Shown: piece after piece, positions 54,968 through 63,917 of the stretch
How the letters are laid out: each line of letters begins with the position of its first letter
How positions within the stretch are numbered: position 1 is the first letter of the stretch
NCBI GenBank assembly: GCA_015066865.1
Contig: SVNQ01000002.1
Span: 1 to 64,000, forward strand
Direction of reading: 5' to 3'
Length of the DNA stretch: 64,000 nt
Origin: Ruminococcus sp.
GTDB taxonomy: Bacteria; Bacillota; Clostridia; Oscillospirales; Ruminococcaceae
Translations under genes and position numbers: made by a program
The notes under the pieces: generated by a model
What the model was told of the DNA's origin: nothing
Seen by the model: the letters and a program-made list of their open reading frames with translations, nothing else
Database searches by the model: none

Positions 54968-55495
54968 TTAGTCATCAAGCTTGACTGCCTGATTCAATGC
55001 GATGGTAGTCGGTGTTTCACGTCCGAACATATTGACAAGTACTTCAACCTGTCCGCCTTCGAGGTCGATGTTCTGAACAATACCGGTAAAACCATCCAGA
55101 TTTGTGCCCGTAACACGAATGCGGTCGCCCACGCTGTAATCCACTTCAATAGTAGATGTGGATTCTACACCCATTGCCGCCACTTCTTTTTCAGAAAGGG
55201 GAGTGGGTTCAGAGGCAGGACCTACAAAGCCCGTTACGCCACGAGTGTTGCGGACAACGTACCAGGAATCATCCGTGTAAACCATCTTCACCAGTACATA
55301 ACCGGGGAAAATCTTACGCTCTACTTCCTTGGTCTTTCCGTCAACAATTTCCGTAACACGCTCGGTGGGAACTCGGATTTCATGAATCAAATCGTGCAGC
55401 TTACGATTCTCCACAACCTTTTCAATATTCTGCGCTACTTTATTTTCGTAACCGGAATATGTGTGAATAACATACCATTTTGCCGACTGTGACAT
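54968..55495 (-). CDS. nusG: Transcription termination/antitermination factor NusG
   Basis: 175 residues. NGN domain opens AKWYVIHTYSGYENKVAQNIEK; PGYVLVKMVYTDDSWYVVRNTRGVTGFVG is the typical NGN end. The KOW domain lies at about 125-172 (VGDRIRVTGTNLDGFTGIVQNID). It modulates RNA polymerase pausing and couples it to ribosomes. 28 bp after secE. Confidence 0.97.
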   Translation of the reverse strand: MSQSAKWYVIHTYSGYENKVAQNIEKVVENRKLHDLIHEIRVPTERVTEIVDGKTKEVERKIFPGYVLVKMVYTDDSWYVVRNTRGVTGFVGPASEPTPLSEKEVAAMGVESTSTIEVDYSVGDRIRVTGTNLDGFTGIVQNIDLEGGQVEVLVNMFGRETPTTIALNQAVKLDD

Positions 55496-55523
55496 CGTAA
55501 ATCCTCCTTCTTCGCCGTTTGTA

Positions 55524-55838
55524 TTACTTCTGGCTCAGCCCGATCAGGAACTTCATCAGTTCCACAAGTCCGAGGTCAAGTCCGCCTACGATAATGCTGG
55601 CAACAAGAATTGTTGACAGTACGATGCCGGAATTGATTATAACGGTCTTCTTTGTCGGCCATGTTACGTTCTTGAACTCGATCTTGAGATCCTTGAACCA
55701 CTTACCGATGCGTGCAAAGAAACCGAGCTTGCCCTCGTCCTTCTTATTGGACTTCTTTTCTGCTTTTTTGGCTTTTTTTGTTTCTTCCTTTACGGAAGTC
55801 TCACTGTTTTTCAAAGTGTCTTTTTTCTCTTTCGCCAT
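55524..55838 (-). CDS. secE: Preprotein translocase subunit SecE
   Basis: 104 residues. A Lys/Glu-rich N-terminal extension of about 45 residues (KKAKKAEKKSNKKDEGK) precedes the SecE core, with amphipathic helix FFARIGKWFKDLKIEFKNVTWPTKKTV (the V-x-WP motif) and one membrane helix (about 73-96). Small stabilising subunit of the SecYEG channel. Confidence 0.95.
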   Translation of the reverse strand: MAKEKKDTLKNSETSVKEETKKAKKAEKKSNKKDEGKLGFFARIGKWFKDLKIEFKNVTWPTKKTVIINSGIVLSTILVASIIVGGLDLGLVELMKFLIGLSQK

Positions 55839-55853
55839 GCGTCAGACCTCCGA

Positions 55854-56003
55854 TCACTTTGTTTCCTTGTGCAGCGTATGCTTTCTGCAGAACTTGCAGT
55901 GCTTTCTCATTTCGATCCTCTCAGGATCGTTTTTCTTGTTCTTCTTAGAAACATAGTTGCGCTGCTTGCATTCTGTGCAGGCTAAAGTCACCTTAACTCT
56001 CAT
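55854..56003 (-). CDS. rpmG: 50S ribosomal protein L33
   Basis: 49 residues, [16 protein letters not shown] at the start and [16 protein letters not shown] at the end. Two CxxC pairs (CTEC and CKFC) make this the zinc-binding form of L33. Directly upstream of secE with a 15-bp gap, the usual order in Firmicutes. AGGAGGTG ribosome site. Confidence 0.95.
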   Translation of the reverse strand: MRVKVTLACTECKQRNYVSKKNKKNDPERIEMRKHCKFCRKHTLHKETK

Positions 56004-56102
56004 ATATCGGCACCTCCTGATAGATTACTTCATCCGAAACCCTCGGATGCTTAGGTTGTTTGCCTCCCTCGATGAGCGGTGGATATGAAAAGCACATAAA
56101 AA

Positions 56103-56122
56103 ATACCCCCGCAAAGAGGTAT
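56103..56122 (-). promoter_or_regulatory. Hairpin with U-run at the very start of the rpmG-secE-nusG-rplKA mRNA
   Basis: On the minus strand ATACCTC and GGGGTAT form a seven-pair stem followed by six T. The predicted transcription start (about 56120) falls at the foot of the stem, so it is either a 5' stabilising hairpin or a start-proximal attenuator. Confidence 0.45.
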
Positions 56123-56126
56123 TATT

Positions 56127-56155
56127 ATTTTATCATATTTTCAATCATTTGTCAA
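56127..56155 (-). promoter_or_regulatory. Sigma-A promoter of the rpmG-secE-nusG-rplK-rplA operon
   Basis: Minus strand: -35 TTGACA (56150-56155), 17-bp spacer, -10 TAAAAT (56127-56132). Confidence 0.8.
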
Positions 56156-56232
56156 GGCTTTTCCATCTGATTTTTCAAGAAATTCTGCACAAAAAAACTT
56201 GTGTGACAAGCTGTTTTCTGCACGAAAAAGCG

Positions 56233-56264
56233 GACTTTCACCGTTTTTGTACGGTGAAAGTCCC
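56233..56264 (-). terminator. Terminator after the XRE regulator gene
   Basis: Perfect 12-bp stem GGACTTTCACCG/CGGTGAAAGTCC followed on the minus strand by GCTTTTTCG. Confidence 0.85.
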
Positions 56265-56270
56265 TGATCG

Positions 56271-56834
56271 TCAAATGACTGCGGTACTTCCTGCCTGTGC
56301 AAGGCTGGAATAATAGCTGCTGAGGTATTGTGCGATCTTTGTGATCAGCTGCTTTGCCTCTGTGCAGCGCGCTTCGTTTGCGTAAATACCGCACTCTGCC
56401 TCCTGAATGGCAAGGCGTGCGTGCATGACTGCCGCCTGCATCTGTTCGGTCTGCTGTGCTTGGCTGAGCTGTTTGGCAAGTTCCAGATGTGCAATGCTGT
56501 GAAGGGCGTGCAGCTCATCGGTGATGGCGCTGCTGGATTCCTTCACCTGCAGCAGGGCTTCGTAGTTCTGCTCCTTCAGCAGTACCTTGGCACGGACAAG
56601 TACCGAAATTGCTTCCGGCTCCGTCGGACCTCCCTGATCTGCCAGTAATCTTTCCATCGGAATCTCCAGGACACCTGCGAGGTATTCCAGAGTTTTCATG
56701 GAAGGCGTTGCGTTTCCGCTCTCGATCTGGCTGAGCATGTTGCGTGTGATGAAGTCGCCTACAACATCGCTTTGCGTCATTTTTTTTGCCAGTCTTGCTG
56801 CCTTCAGACGTCTGCCCAGTTCTGCATTATCCAT
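56271..56834 (-). CDS. XRE-family transcriptional regulator with helical C-terminal domain
   Basis: 187 residues from the ATG at 56834, 8 bp after AAGGAG. Cro/CI-type helix-turn-helix at residues 5-60 (LGRRLKAARLAKKMTQSDVVGDFITRNMLSQIESGNATPSMKTLEYLAGVLEIP). The C-terminal about 120 residues are helical, TPR-like in pattern (AISVLVRAKVLLKEQNYEALLQV), of the sort that binds a partner or peptide. Target genes unknown. A 15-bp palindrome just downstream of its own promoter suggests autoregulation. Confidence 0.85.
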   Translation of the reverse strand: MDNAELGRRLKAARLAKKMTQSDVVGDFITRNMLSQIESGNATPSMKTLEYLAGVLEIPMERLLADQGGPTEPEAISVLVRAKVLLKEQNYEALLQVKESSSAITDELHALHSIAHLELAKQLSQAQQTEQMQAAVMHARLAIQEAECGIYANEARCTEAKQLITKIAQYLSSYYSSLAQAGSTAVI

Positions 56835-56852
56835 GAAATCATCTCCTTCTTC

Positions 56853-56867
56853 GTAAACCTTGTTTAC
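56853..56867. promoter_or_regulatory. Operator-like palindrome in the XRE gene leader
   Basis: GTAAAC and GTTTAC arms with a 3-bp centre, placed between the -10 box (56880-56885) and the start codon, where a bound dimer would block transcription. Confidence 0.5.
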
Positions 56868-56879
56868 TGCCTTTACTAT

Positions 56880-56908
56880 ATCATAACACATAAAAAAAGA
56901 AAAAGCAA
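56880..56908 (-). promoter_or_regulatory. Sigma-A promoter of the XRE gene
   Basis: Minus strand: -35 TTGCTT (56903-56908), 17-bp spacer, -10 TATGAT (56880-56885). Confidence 0.75.
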
Positions 56909-57047
56909 GTACTTTTTGAAAATTTTTTTATTTTATGCAAAATATTATTTACGCCGCATACACATATTATAAAATGCACTGTCGGGCGGCAGGATGAGGG
57001 GTGGGATAAAAATTTTTTACCAAAGTAAAAAAATGTGAAAAAATCTA

Positions 57048-57076
57048 TTGACAAATGTCGAATTTTGAGATATAAT
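57048..57076 (+). promoter_or_regulatory. Sigma-A promoter of the NfeD-flotillin operon
   Basis: -35 TTGACA (57048-57053), 17-bp spacer, -10 TATAAT (57071-57076): both boxes match consensus. Confidence 0.88.
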
Positions 57077-57156
57077 AAATTCAGTAAATAAAATTTACAT
57101 GATAAACACCCAAAATTGGGTAAAAAGGCATAAAATAGGGAAAGGAGGAAGAAGAT

Positions 57157-57834
57157 ATGTTAGCTTGGTGGGAAAGCTTAGGAATTGTTCTCCAGGTACT
57201 TTATTGTATTGCGATTCCTTCCACGCTGATTTTAATTCTGCAGATGATCCTGTCGATGATGGGCGGTGCGGATGACGGCGGCGTGGATGTTTCAGATACA
57301 TCGGGATTGGATCTGGATACGGATGCTGCATTTGATGCAGATCTTTCCGGTGATGTGTGCGATACCTGTGGTGAGATCCACGACGTCGGCGATGTCCACG
57401 ACGGTGGAAATCCTGCGGATTTTGGCAACCTCAAGTTCCTGACGCTTCAGACGATCGTTACATTCACGACTGTATTCGGATGGGTAGCCATTGTGTGTGT
57501 CAGCGCAAAGCTGGCAGTGCCGATCAGTATGCTGATTGCATTGGTATGTGGTCTTGCGATGATGTTTGTTGTAGCAAAGATGGTGCAGGCATCTGCAAAA
57601 CTTGCTGAAGATGGTACACTGAATCTGAAAAATGCACTTGGTGAAACGGCAACGGTTTATCTGACAGTTCCGCCGAAGGGTGAAGGCGAGGGCAAGGTGA
57701 CCATGCAGCTGCAGGGCCGTTTCTGTGAAATTGATGCTGTCAATGCAGGTGCAGCGCCGTTGGCAACCGGAACACAGGTTCTGGTGACGGATGTTCTTGG
57801 CGACACACTTGTTGTTGAGAGCAGCGCAGAGTAG
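57157..57834 (+). CDS. NfeD-like membrane protein
   Basis: 225 residues. A membrane helix at about 9-35, an acidic Asp/Gly-rich loop (about 38-85, with CDTCGEIHD), two further helices (about 95-115 and 120-145), then the small C-terminal OB-fold typical of NfeD (GTLNLKNALGETATVYLTVPPKGEGEGKV ... LVTDVLGDTLVVE). NfeD proteins are encoded with flotillins and are thought to act with them at membrane microdomains. The protease domain of long NfeD forms is absent. AAAGGAGG site; flotillin follows 72 bp on. Confidence 0.85.
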   Translation: MLAWWESLGIVLQVLYCIAIPSTLILILQMILSMMGGADDGGVDVSDTSGLDLDTDAAFDADLSGDVCDTCGEIHDVGDVHDGGNPADFGNLKFLTLQTIVTFTTVFGWVAIVCVSAKLAVPISMLIALVCGLAMMFVVAKMVQASAKLAEDGTLNLKNALGETATVYLTVPPKGEGEGKVTMQLQGRFCEIDAVNAGAAPLATGTQVLVTDVLGDTLVVESSAE

Positions 57835-57906
57835 CCCGAATCATGCAGCAGAGAATCTTTGCTGACAGTCCAATCATTTCATTAATTGTAAAAGGAGAAG
57901 ATTAAG

Positions 57907-59325
57907 ATGGATTTTGGTATTCTTGTAATCATTTGTGTAGTAGTAGTTATTTTATTTGCTGCACTTCTGGCAATTCTTTCCCGTTATAGAAAATGTCCTT
58001 CCGATAAGATTCTGGTAATCTACGGTAAGGTTGGTGCAGACCAGTTCGGTCAGCCGAGAAGCGCACGCTGCATCCACGGTGGTGCTGCATTTATCGTTCC
58101 GGTCATCCAGTCCTATCAGTATCTGGATCTGACACCCATTTCCATGAACGTTGACCTGAAGAATGCGCTGTCCAAGCAGAACATCCGTATCAATGTTCCG
58201 TCCAGATTTACCGTTGGTATTTCCACAGAGCCGGGCGTTATGCAGAATGCTGCTGAGCGTCTGCTGGGTCTGAAACTTGTGGAAATTCAGGAACTGGCAA
58301 AGGATATCGTATTCGGTCAGCTGCGTCTGATCATTGCAACCATGGATATTGAGGAAATCAACTCCGACCGTGAGAAGTTCACACAGGCGGTTGCAAAGAA
58401 CGTAGAGATCGAACTGAAGAAGATCGGTCTGCGACTGATCAACGTAAACGTAACCGACATCACCGATGAGTCCGGCTACCTGAATGCTCTGGGTAAGGAA
58501 GCTGCTGCGAAGGCTGTAAACGATGCGAAGAAGAGCGTCGCTGAGCAGAACCGTGACGGTGAAATCGGTCAGGCAAACGCACAGCAGGAACAGCGTGTAC
58601 AGGTTGCTGCTGCAAACGCTGCTGCTATCGAGGGTGAAAACAATGCAAGAGTAGCAGTTGCACAGTCCGAGGCGATCCGTCGTGAGCGTGAGGCTGAGTC
58701 CCTCCGTCAGGCTACCGCTGCCGAAGCTGTACAGGCTGCAAAGGCAAAGCAGGAAGCATACGTTGCACAGCAGGAAGCTGAGCATCAGCGTGCAGCTCTG
58801 GAAAAGGCTACACAGCACGCAGACATCATCGTTAAGGCTGAAATCGCAAAGGAACAGGCTGAGATCGACGCAGAGGCAGAGGCAGAAGTTATCCGCCGCA
58901 AGGCACGAGGCGAGGCAGACGCTATCTTTGCAAAGATGGAGGCTGAGGCTAAGGGTCAGCAGGAAATTCTGGTTCGTCAGGCAGAAGGTATGCGTCAGAT
59001 CGTGGATGCAGCCGGCGGCGATGCAGATTCCGCTGTGAAGCTGCTCATTGCTGAAAAGCTTGAGGATCTGGTTGCAATTCAGGTTGAAGCAATCAAGAAC
59101 ATCAAGATCGACAAGATCACTGTATGGGACAGCGGCACGAATGAGAACGGTCAGAACTCCACAGCCGGCTTTATTTCCGGTATGATGAAGGCAGTTCCTC
59201 CGCTCAACGAGCTGTTCAAGCAGGCAGGCATGGAATTGCCGGAGCTGCTGGGCAAGGATCTGACAGAAGTGGATACCACAGAGGTTGAACCGATTGTGGT
59301 TGAGGCTGAAACAACAGAAGAATAA
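57907..59325 (+). CDS. Flotillin-like SPFH protein
   Basis: 472 residues. N-terminal membrane helix (4-24), SPFH/band-7 domain (about 30-215, including YGKVGADQFGQPRSARCIHGGAAFIVPVIQSYQYLDLTPISM), then a long Ala/Glu/Gln coiled-coil (215-360) with repeated EAEAE patterns, and a C-terminal tail. Flotillins assemble into membrane patches that organise signalling and envelope enzymes. Paired with an NfeD gene as in many bacteria (FloT/YuaF-type pairs). Confidence 0.93.
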   Translation: MDFGILVIICVVVVILFAALLAILSRYRKCPSDKILVIYGKVGADQFGQPRSARCIHGGAAFIVPVIQSYQYLDLTPISMNVDLKNALSKQNIRINVPSRFTVGISTEPGVMQNAAERLLGLKLVEIQELAKDIVFGQLRLIIATMDIEEINSDREKFTQAVAKNVEIELKKIGLRLINVNVTDITDESGYLNALGKEAAAKAVNDAKKSVAEQNRDGEIGQANAQQEQRVQVAAANAAAIEGENNARVAVAQSEAIRREREAESLRQATAAEAVQAAKAKQEAYVAQQEAEHQRAALEKATQHADIIVKAEIAKEQAEIDAEAEAEVIRRKARGEADAIFAKMEAEAKGQQEILVRQAEGMRQIVDAAGGDADSAVKLLIAEKLEDLVAIQVEAIKNIKIDKITVWDSGTNENGQNSTAGFISGMMKAVPPLNELFKQAGMELPELLGKDLTEVDTTEVEPIVVEAETTEE

Positions 59326-59333
59326 TCGTACAT

Positions 59334-59360
59334 ACCGCCGGATTCGTCCGGCGGTTTTGT
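59334..59360 (+). terminator. Terminator after the flotillin gene
   Basis: Stem ACCGCCGGA/TCCGGCGGT followed by TTTGTTTTG. Confidence 0.88.
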
Positions 59361-59474
59361 TTTGCCCAACTGTAATTTTATGTATTTTTTTCACATAGAT
59401 TATACTATATCACACTGTATGAATGGTGTTTTTCAGCAGAAAACGGCAAATCCGGTAGTTTTTTCAAAAAATGC

Positions 59475-59503
59475 TTGCAGTTTGCTGCAAAATGTGGTAC
59501 AAT
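59475..59503 (+). promoter_or_regulatory. Sigma-A promoter of the ddl-murI-argS operon
   Basis: -35 TTGCAG (59475-59480), 17-bp spacer, -10 TACAAT (59498-59503). Confidence 0.7.
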
Positions 59504-59578
59504 AAAAAGTGTGTCCGAGCGTGATGCGTACTGCATGCGATCCGGTTGAGATATATTTTATAAAGGAGTAGACAGATT

Positions 59579-60652
59579 ATGTCAAAAATCAGAGTAGCAG
59601 TTTTGTTTGGCGGTGCATCCAGTGAACATGATATTTCTCTGAAGTCCGCTACACATATCATTGAGAATATTCCGAGGGATAAGTATGAGGTTGTCTGCGT
59701 GGGTATTACCAAAAAGGGCAGATGGCTGTACTATCCGGGCGACACGTTATCCATTGCATCCGGCGAGTGGGAGCGTGATCCCGACTGCACCTCTGCGATC
59801 CTTTCTCCCGACCCCATTCACAAGGGTCTGATCACCATTGAGAACGGCGAAGCATCTGTGAAGAAGATCGACGTGGTGTTCCCTGTAATTCACGGTAAAA
59901 ACGGCGAGGATGGTACGATTCAGGGATTGCTGGATCTGGCAAAAATCCCCTATGTCGGATGCGGTCTGCTGGCGTCCGCTGCCTGCATGGATAAGGGTGC
60001 TACCCATACGATGCTTGATTATAACGGCATCCGCACCGCAAAATGGCGCGTGGTGACACAGCGTGAAATGAATAAGCTTGAGCAGCGCTGTGAGGCAGTT
60101 GCCGAGGAGCTGGGCTTCCCGCTTTTTGTCAAGCCCGCAAATGCAGGTTCTTCCATCGGTGTCAACCGTGCAAACAATGCGGAGGAACTGCTTGACGCTG
60201 TGAAAATCGCATTCTCCCATGACAACAAGGTCATCGTGGAGGAATGCATCAACGGCAGAGAACTGGAGGTTGCCGTATTTGGCTATGATTCTCCGTTTGC
60301 GTCCTTTGTCGGTGAGATTGAATCCTGCAAGACCTTCTATGATTATGATGCGAAATATATCCTCAGCGGCTCCAACCTTTTCATTCCGGCAAGAATCCCG
60401 TATGAGAAGGGCAGGGAAATTCAGGAGGTTGCGCTCAAGGCATACCGTGCAATGGGATGCAAGGGGCTGTCCCGTGTGGATTTCTTCCTGACGGAAGAAG
60501 GGGAGATCATCCTCAATGAGATCAACACCATGCCGGGCTTTACCTCCATCAGCATGTATCCCAAGCTTATGGAAGATCTGGGCATGTCCCCGTCCTACCT
60601 CGTAGATAAGCTGATCGAGCAGGCGATCGACAACGCAGACAGAACCTATTGA
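59579..60652 (+). CDS. ddl: D-alanine-D-alanine ligase
   Basis: 357 residues, ATP-grasp fold. Makes the D-Ala-D-Ala dipeptide of peptidoglycan. N-terminal VLFGGASSEHDISLKSA, the KPANAGSSIGV loop (about 182), the omega-loop FYDYDAKYILSG with the Tyr-Lys pair found in D-Ala-D-Ala (not D-Lac) ligases, and C-terminal EIILNEINTMPGFTSISMYPKL. No sign of the van-type changes. First of a four-gene operon; murI follows 12 bp downstream, linking two cell-wall precursor steps. Confidence 0.95.
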   Translation: MSKIRVAVLFGGASSEHDISLKSATHIIENIPRDKYEVVCVGITKKGRWLYYPGDTLSIASGEWERDPDCTSAILSPDPIHKGLITIENGEASVKKIDVVFPVIHGKNGEDGTIQGLLDLAKIPYVGCGLLASAACMDKGATHTMLDYNGIRTAKWRVVTQREMNKLEQRCEAVAEELGFPLFVKPANAGSSIGVNRANNAEELLDAVKIAFSHDNKVIVEECINGRELEVAVFGYDSPFASFVGEIESCKTFYDYDAKYILSGSNLFIPARIPYEKGREIQEVALKAYRAMGCKGLSRVDFFLTEEGEIILNEINTMPGFTSISMYPKLMEDLGMSPSYLVDKLIEQAIDNADRTY

Positions 60653-60664
60653 TCGGAGGCAGCC

Positions 60665-61468
60665 ATGGATAACAATGCCATCGGCGTATTCGATTCGGGG
60701 CTTGGCGGTCTGACTGCCGTCAAGGAACTCAATCGGATACTTCCGAATGAAAATATCATTTATTTCGGCGATACCGCCCGTATTCCCTATGGTACACGCA
60801 GCCGTGAAACCGTCCTGCGTTATGCAAGGGAGGATGTGGCGTTTCTTCTCAGACATCCGGTAAAAATGATCATTGCCGCATGCGGCACGGTCAGCTCTGT
60901 ACTGGGAACCAATTCCCCTGTGGAGGATATGCCGTTCACCGGTGTGCTGTATCCTGCGGCAGAAACCGCATGTGCCGTGACAAAAAACGGCAGGATCGGT
61001 GTCATTGGTACGCCTGCGACGATTCGCAGCGGAAGCTATGAGCATGCCATGCACACGATCAATAACGATGTGTGTGTAACGGCAATGGCATGTCCGCTGT
61101 TCGTGCATCTGGTGGAATACGGATACACGGACAGAAACAATAAAATTACACGTCTTGCGGCGGAGGAGTATCTGGAACCGATCCGCAACGCACAGGTGGA
61201 TACCCTGATTCTGGGATGTACGCATTACCCGATCATCCGTGATATTATTGCGGATATTATGGGGGATGATGTGAATCTGATCTCTCCCGGTGAGGAAGCG
61301 GCGAAATTCGCCAAGCGCTGCCTTGAAGAACGGGAGCTGCTGACGGACAGAACAGAAAAGGGAAAGAACAGATACTATGTCAGCGACAGTGTGTCCATGT
61401 TCCGTGAGAATGCAAAGCATTTTTTGGAGGATGCCGCACACGGACAGGTGTTCAGCAGTAGAATATAG
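60665..61468 (+). CDS. murI: Glutamate racemase
   Basis: Provides D-glutamate for peptidoglycan. 267 residues. Motifs: FDSGLGGLTAV (9-19, catalytic Asp), YFGDTARIPYG, first catalytic Cys in IIAACGTVSS (about 76) and second in LGCTHYPII (about 187). The first motif reads ACGT where many enzymes have ACNT, a variant seen in clostridial relatives. Neighbour ddl supports the assignment. Confidence 0.93.
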   Translation: MDNNAIGVFDSGLGGLTAVKELNRILPNENIIYFGDTARIPYGTRSRETVLRYAREDVAFLLRHPVKMIIAACGTVSSVLGTNSPVEDMPFTGVLYPAAETACAVTKNGRIGVIGTPATIRSGSYEHAMHTINNDVCVTAMACPLFVHLVEYGYTDRNNKITRLAAEEYLEPIRNAQVDTLILGCTHYPIIRDIIADIMGDDVNLISPGEEAAKFAKRCLEERELLTDRTEKGKNRYYVSDSVSMFRENAKHFLEDAAHGQVFSSRI

Positions 61469-61479
61469 AGGAGAAAATC

Positions 61480-61926
61480 TTGAAAGAACAGTGGATTTTG
61501 ATGCTGAAAAGCATTCAGCATGATGGTAAGGATACATCAGTAAGTGAACTGAATACGGAAACCGAGTTCTATCGGGATGAAAACGGCGATCTCGTGCTGG
61601 AATACGATGAATCGGAGACCACCGGAATGGAGGGTTCGCACATGCAGCTGCGTGTCTCACCGGAAAAGATGGTATCCGTCATTCGTACCGGCACGTTCCA
61701 GACGCATCTGGTGGTGCAGTCGGGCGTGAAGCATTTCTGCCACTATGCAACGCCATTCGGCGATATTGCAGTGGGAATTACCGCAAAATGGGTAAGAAGT
61801 ACACTGACGGAGCATGGCGGCCATCTGGAGATGCGCTATATTGTAGATGGAAATTCCACACTGCTGTCCGATAATGAAATCATTTTGGATGTGCGGAAAA
61901 AAGATACACAGGAGGAATCAATATGA
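61480..61926 (+). CDS. DUF1934 family protein (YwiB-like)
   Basis: 148 residues, beginning at a TTG codon 6 bp after AGAGGAG. Calycin-like beta-barrel expected: IQHDGKDTSVSELNTETEFYRDENGDLVLEYDESETTGMEGSHMQLRVSPEKMVSVIRTG pattern, then HFCHYATPFGDIAVGI and the closing MRYIVDGNSTLLSDNEIILDVRK. The family occurs beside argS in many Firmicutes, as here with a 4-bp ATGA overlap. Function unknown. Confidence 0.85.
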   Translation: MKEQWILMLKSIQHDGKDTSVSELNTETEFYRDENGDLVLEYDESETTGMEGSHMQLRVSPEKMVSVIRTGTFQTHLVVQSGVKHFCHYATPFGDIAVGITAKWVRSTLTEHGGHLEMRYIVDGNSTLLSDNEIILDVRKKDTQEESI

Positions 61927-63614
61927 CAAATATGATGGCGGCTGCACAGGAGCAGCTGCGTGAAATGTTGCTGCAGGCGCTCGGTGCGCTCGTTGCAGAG
62001 GAAAAAGTGCCTGCCGAGCCGATACCGGCATTTAAAATTGAAGTTCCGGCGGACAAGTCCCATGGCGACTTTGCCGCAAATATTGCGATGGTTTCCGCAA
62101 AGGCGCTGCGTATGCCGCCGAGAAAGATTGCGGAAATGCTCACAGAAAGCCTGAATTTTACAGGTACTTACTTTGAGAGAGTGGAAATTGCCGGCCCCGG
62201 CTTCATCAATTTCTTCCTGAAGAAAAACTGGTTCTCCGACACTGTGCAGGCGGTTCTGACGGATGCGGAGAATTATGGTAAGACCGACGGCGGCAAGGGT
62301 AAGCGCGCACTGGTGGAATTTGTTTCCGCAAATCCCACAGGCCCGATGCATGTGGGCAATGCGAGAGGCGCAGCGCTCGGCGACGGCATTTCTGCCCTGC
62401 TTGAATGGACGGGCTGGGATGTGGAGCGTGAGTTCTATGTCAACGATGCCGGAAACCAGATCGAAAAGTTTGCGACTTCTCTGGAAGTTCGCTACCTCCA
62501 GAAGTATAAGGAAGGCGTGGAAATGCCGGAGGATGCATACCATGGCCCCGACATTATTGCTCATGCAGAGGGCTTTGCTGAGGAAAATGGTGACGCATTC
62601 GTTGAAACCGACAGTAAGACTCGCCGTGATGCACTGGTTGCGTATGCGCTGCCCAAGAATGTGGCAGGTCTGGAGCGTGACCTGAAAAAATACCGTGTGG
62701 AATATGACAACTGGTACCATGAGAGTACACTCCATGCCGATGGCAGTGTTTGGAAAATCGTGGATGCACTCAAGGCAAAGGGCTATACCTATGAACAGGA
62801 GGGTGCGATTTGGTTCAAGGCATCCGAATTTGGTGCGGATAAGGATTTCGTACTTGTTCGTGCAAATGGCATTCCGACCTATATCGTGCCGGATATTGCT
62901 TACCACTGCGACAAGCTCGTGACCAGAAAGTTTGATAAGGCGATCAATGTCCTCGGTGCTGACCACCACGGCTATGTGCCCCGTCTGAAGGCTGCCCTCA
63001 TGGCACTGGATGTGGACGTAAGCCATCTGGATGTGGTGCTGATGCAGATGGTAATTCTGCTGAGAAATGGCGAAGTTGCGAAGCTTTCCAAGAGAAGCGG
63101 CAAGGCGATCACACTGGTTACCCTGCTTGAGGATATTCCGCTGGATGCGGCACGCTTCTTCTTCAATATGCGTGAGGCAAACTCCCATTTCGAGTTCGAT
63201 CTTGACCTTGCGGTGGAGCAGTCCTCTCAGAATCCCGTTTACTATGTGCAGTATGCGCACGCAAGAATCTGCAGCATCCTGCGCAACCTTCAGCAGGAGG
63301 GTCTGTATCAGGACGGACGTGCAGTATCCGAGCTTCCTGCACCGGAAACCGCACAGGAAATCGAACTGATTCGTCATCTGGCACAGTTCCCTGCAGAGAT
63401 CGAAGCTGCCGCAAAGGCATATGATCCGTCCAGAGTAACAAAGTATGCACTTGAGCTTGCGACGCTGTTCCACAAGTTCTATGATGCATGCAGCGTGAAA
63501 AATGCCGAAACAGAGGCGATTCGTGAGGCAAGAACTGCAATCTGCCGTGCAGTCGGACAGACCCTGCGCAATGCAATGTCCATTCTTAAAATTGATTGTC
63601 CCGAATCAATGTAA
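61923..63614 (+). CDS. argS: Arginine-tRNA ligase
   Basis: 563 residues, class I synthetase. N-terminal Add1 domain (1-110), HIGH-like motif in SANPTGPMHVGNARGAALGD (about 137), KMSKS-like KLSKRSGKAITL (about 385), and the C-terminal anticodon-binding DALR helix bundle. Charges tRNA-Arg. Start codon overlaps the stop of the DUF1934 gene. Last gene of the operon with ddl and murI. Confidence 0.96.
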   Translation: MTNMMAAAQEQLREMLLQALGALVAEEKVPAEPIPAFKIEVPADKSHGDFAANIAMVSAKALRMPPRKIAEMLTESLNFTGTYFERVEIAGPGFINFFLKKNWFSDTVQAVLTDAENYGKTDGGKGKRALVEFVSANPTGPMHVGNARGAALGDGISALLEWTGWDVEREFYVNDAGNQIEKFATSLEVRYLQKYKEGVEMPEDAYHGPDIIAHAEGFAEENGDAFVETDSKTRRDALVAYALPKNVAGLERDLKKYRVEYDNWYHESTLHADGSVWKIVDALKAKGYTYEQEGAIWFKASEFGADKDFVLVRANGIPTYIVPDIAYHCDKLVTRKFDKAINVLGADHHGYVPRLKAALMALDVDVSHLDVVLMQMVILLRNGEVAKLSKRSGKAITLVTLLEDIPLDAARFFFNMREANSHFEFDLDLAVEQSSQNPVYYVQYAHARICSILRNLQQEGLYQDGRAVSELPAPETAQEIELIRHLAQFPAEIEAAAKAYDPSRVTKYALELATLFHKFYDACSVKNAETEAIREARTAICRAVGQTLRNAMSILKIDCPESM

Positions 63615-63627
63615 GATTCATGATTAT

Positions 63628-63721
63628 GGGGGAGTTACCTTCCCGAATGAGGTGAACCTTTGGTCAGCAGCATGAGCTGCAATCAAGGATCGGCTTTGCC
63701 AAACTTCCTTAATAGTTACCA
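63628..63721 (+). promoter_or_regulatory. Structured leader-like element, possibly ydaO/c-di-AMP riboswitch-like
   Basis: Between argS and the next gene: GGGGGAGTTACC, then GAGGTGAACC, a GCAGCATGAGCTGC hairpin, CAAGGATCGG and a closing TAGTTACC. The order GGGGGAG ... GGTGAACC recalls the c-di-AMP riboswitch (GGGGGAG ... GGGGTGAATC), but key later blocks are not matched. A weak promoter-like pair only (TTGTCC/CATGAT) precedes it. The remaining gap to 63917 is AT-rich with a -10-like TACAAT at 63846-63851. Confidence 0.3.
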
Positions 63722-63917
63722 AATGGTTACAAGTTTTATGATAGCTTTGTGATGAATATACAAAAGAGGGGAAAAATATTCGCCGAAATCACAAGAAATC
63801 AAAAAAAATTAACGTTGCGTTCATACTATTGTAATAACTATATGTTACAATTTGTAATATGTAGAGAAATGCAGTAACGAGTGTATGTAAAAATAAAAAA
63901 CGGAAGGAAGTTAGACT

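Noticed and set aside
57952..59394. 480-codon minus-strand frame opposite the flotillin gene
   Set aside because: Leu/Cys-rich mirror of the Ala/Glu coiled-coil; no ribosome site.
59747..61660. 637-codon minus-strand frame opposite ddl and murI
   Set aside because: Spans two well-identified genes and their junction; no family match.
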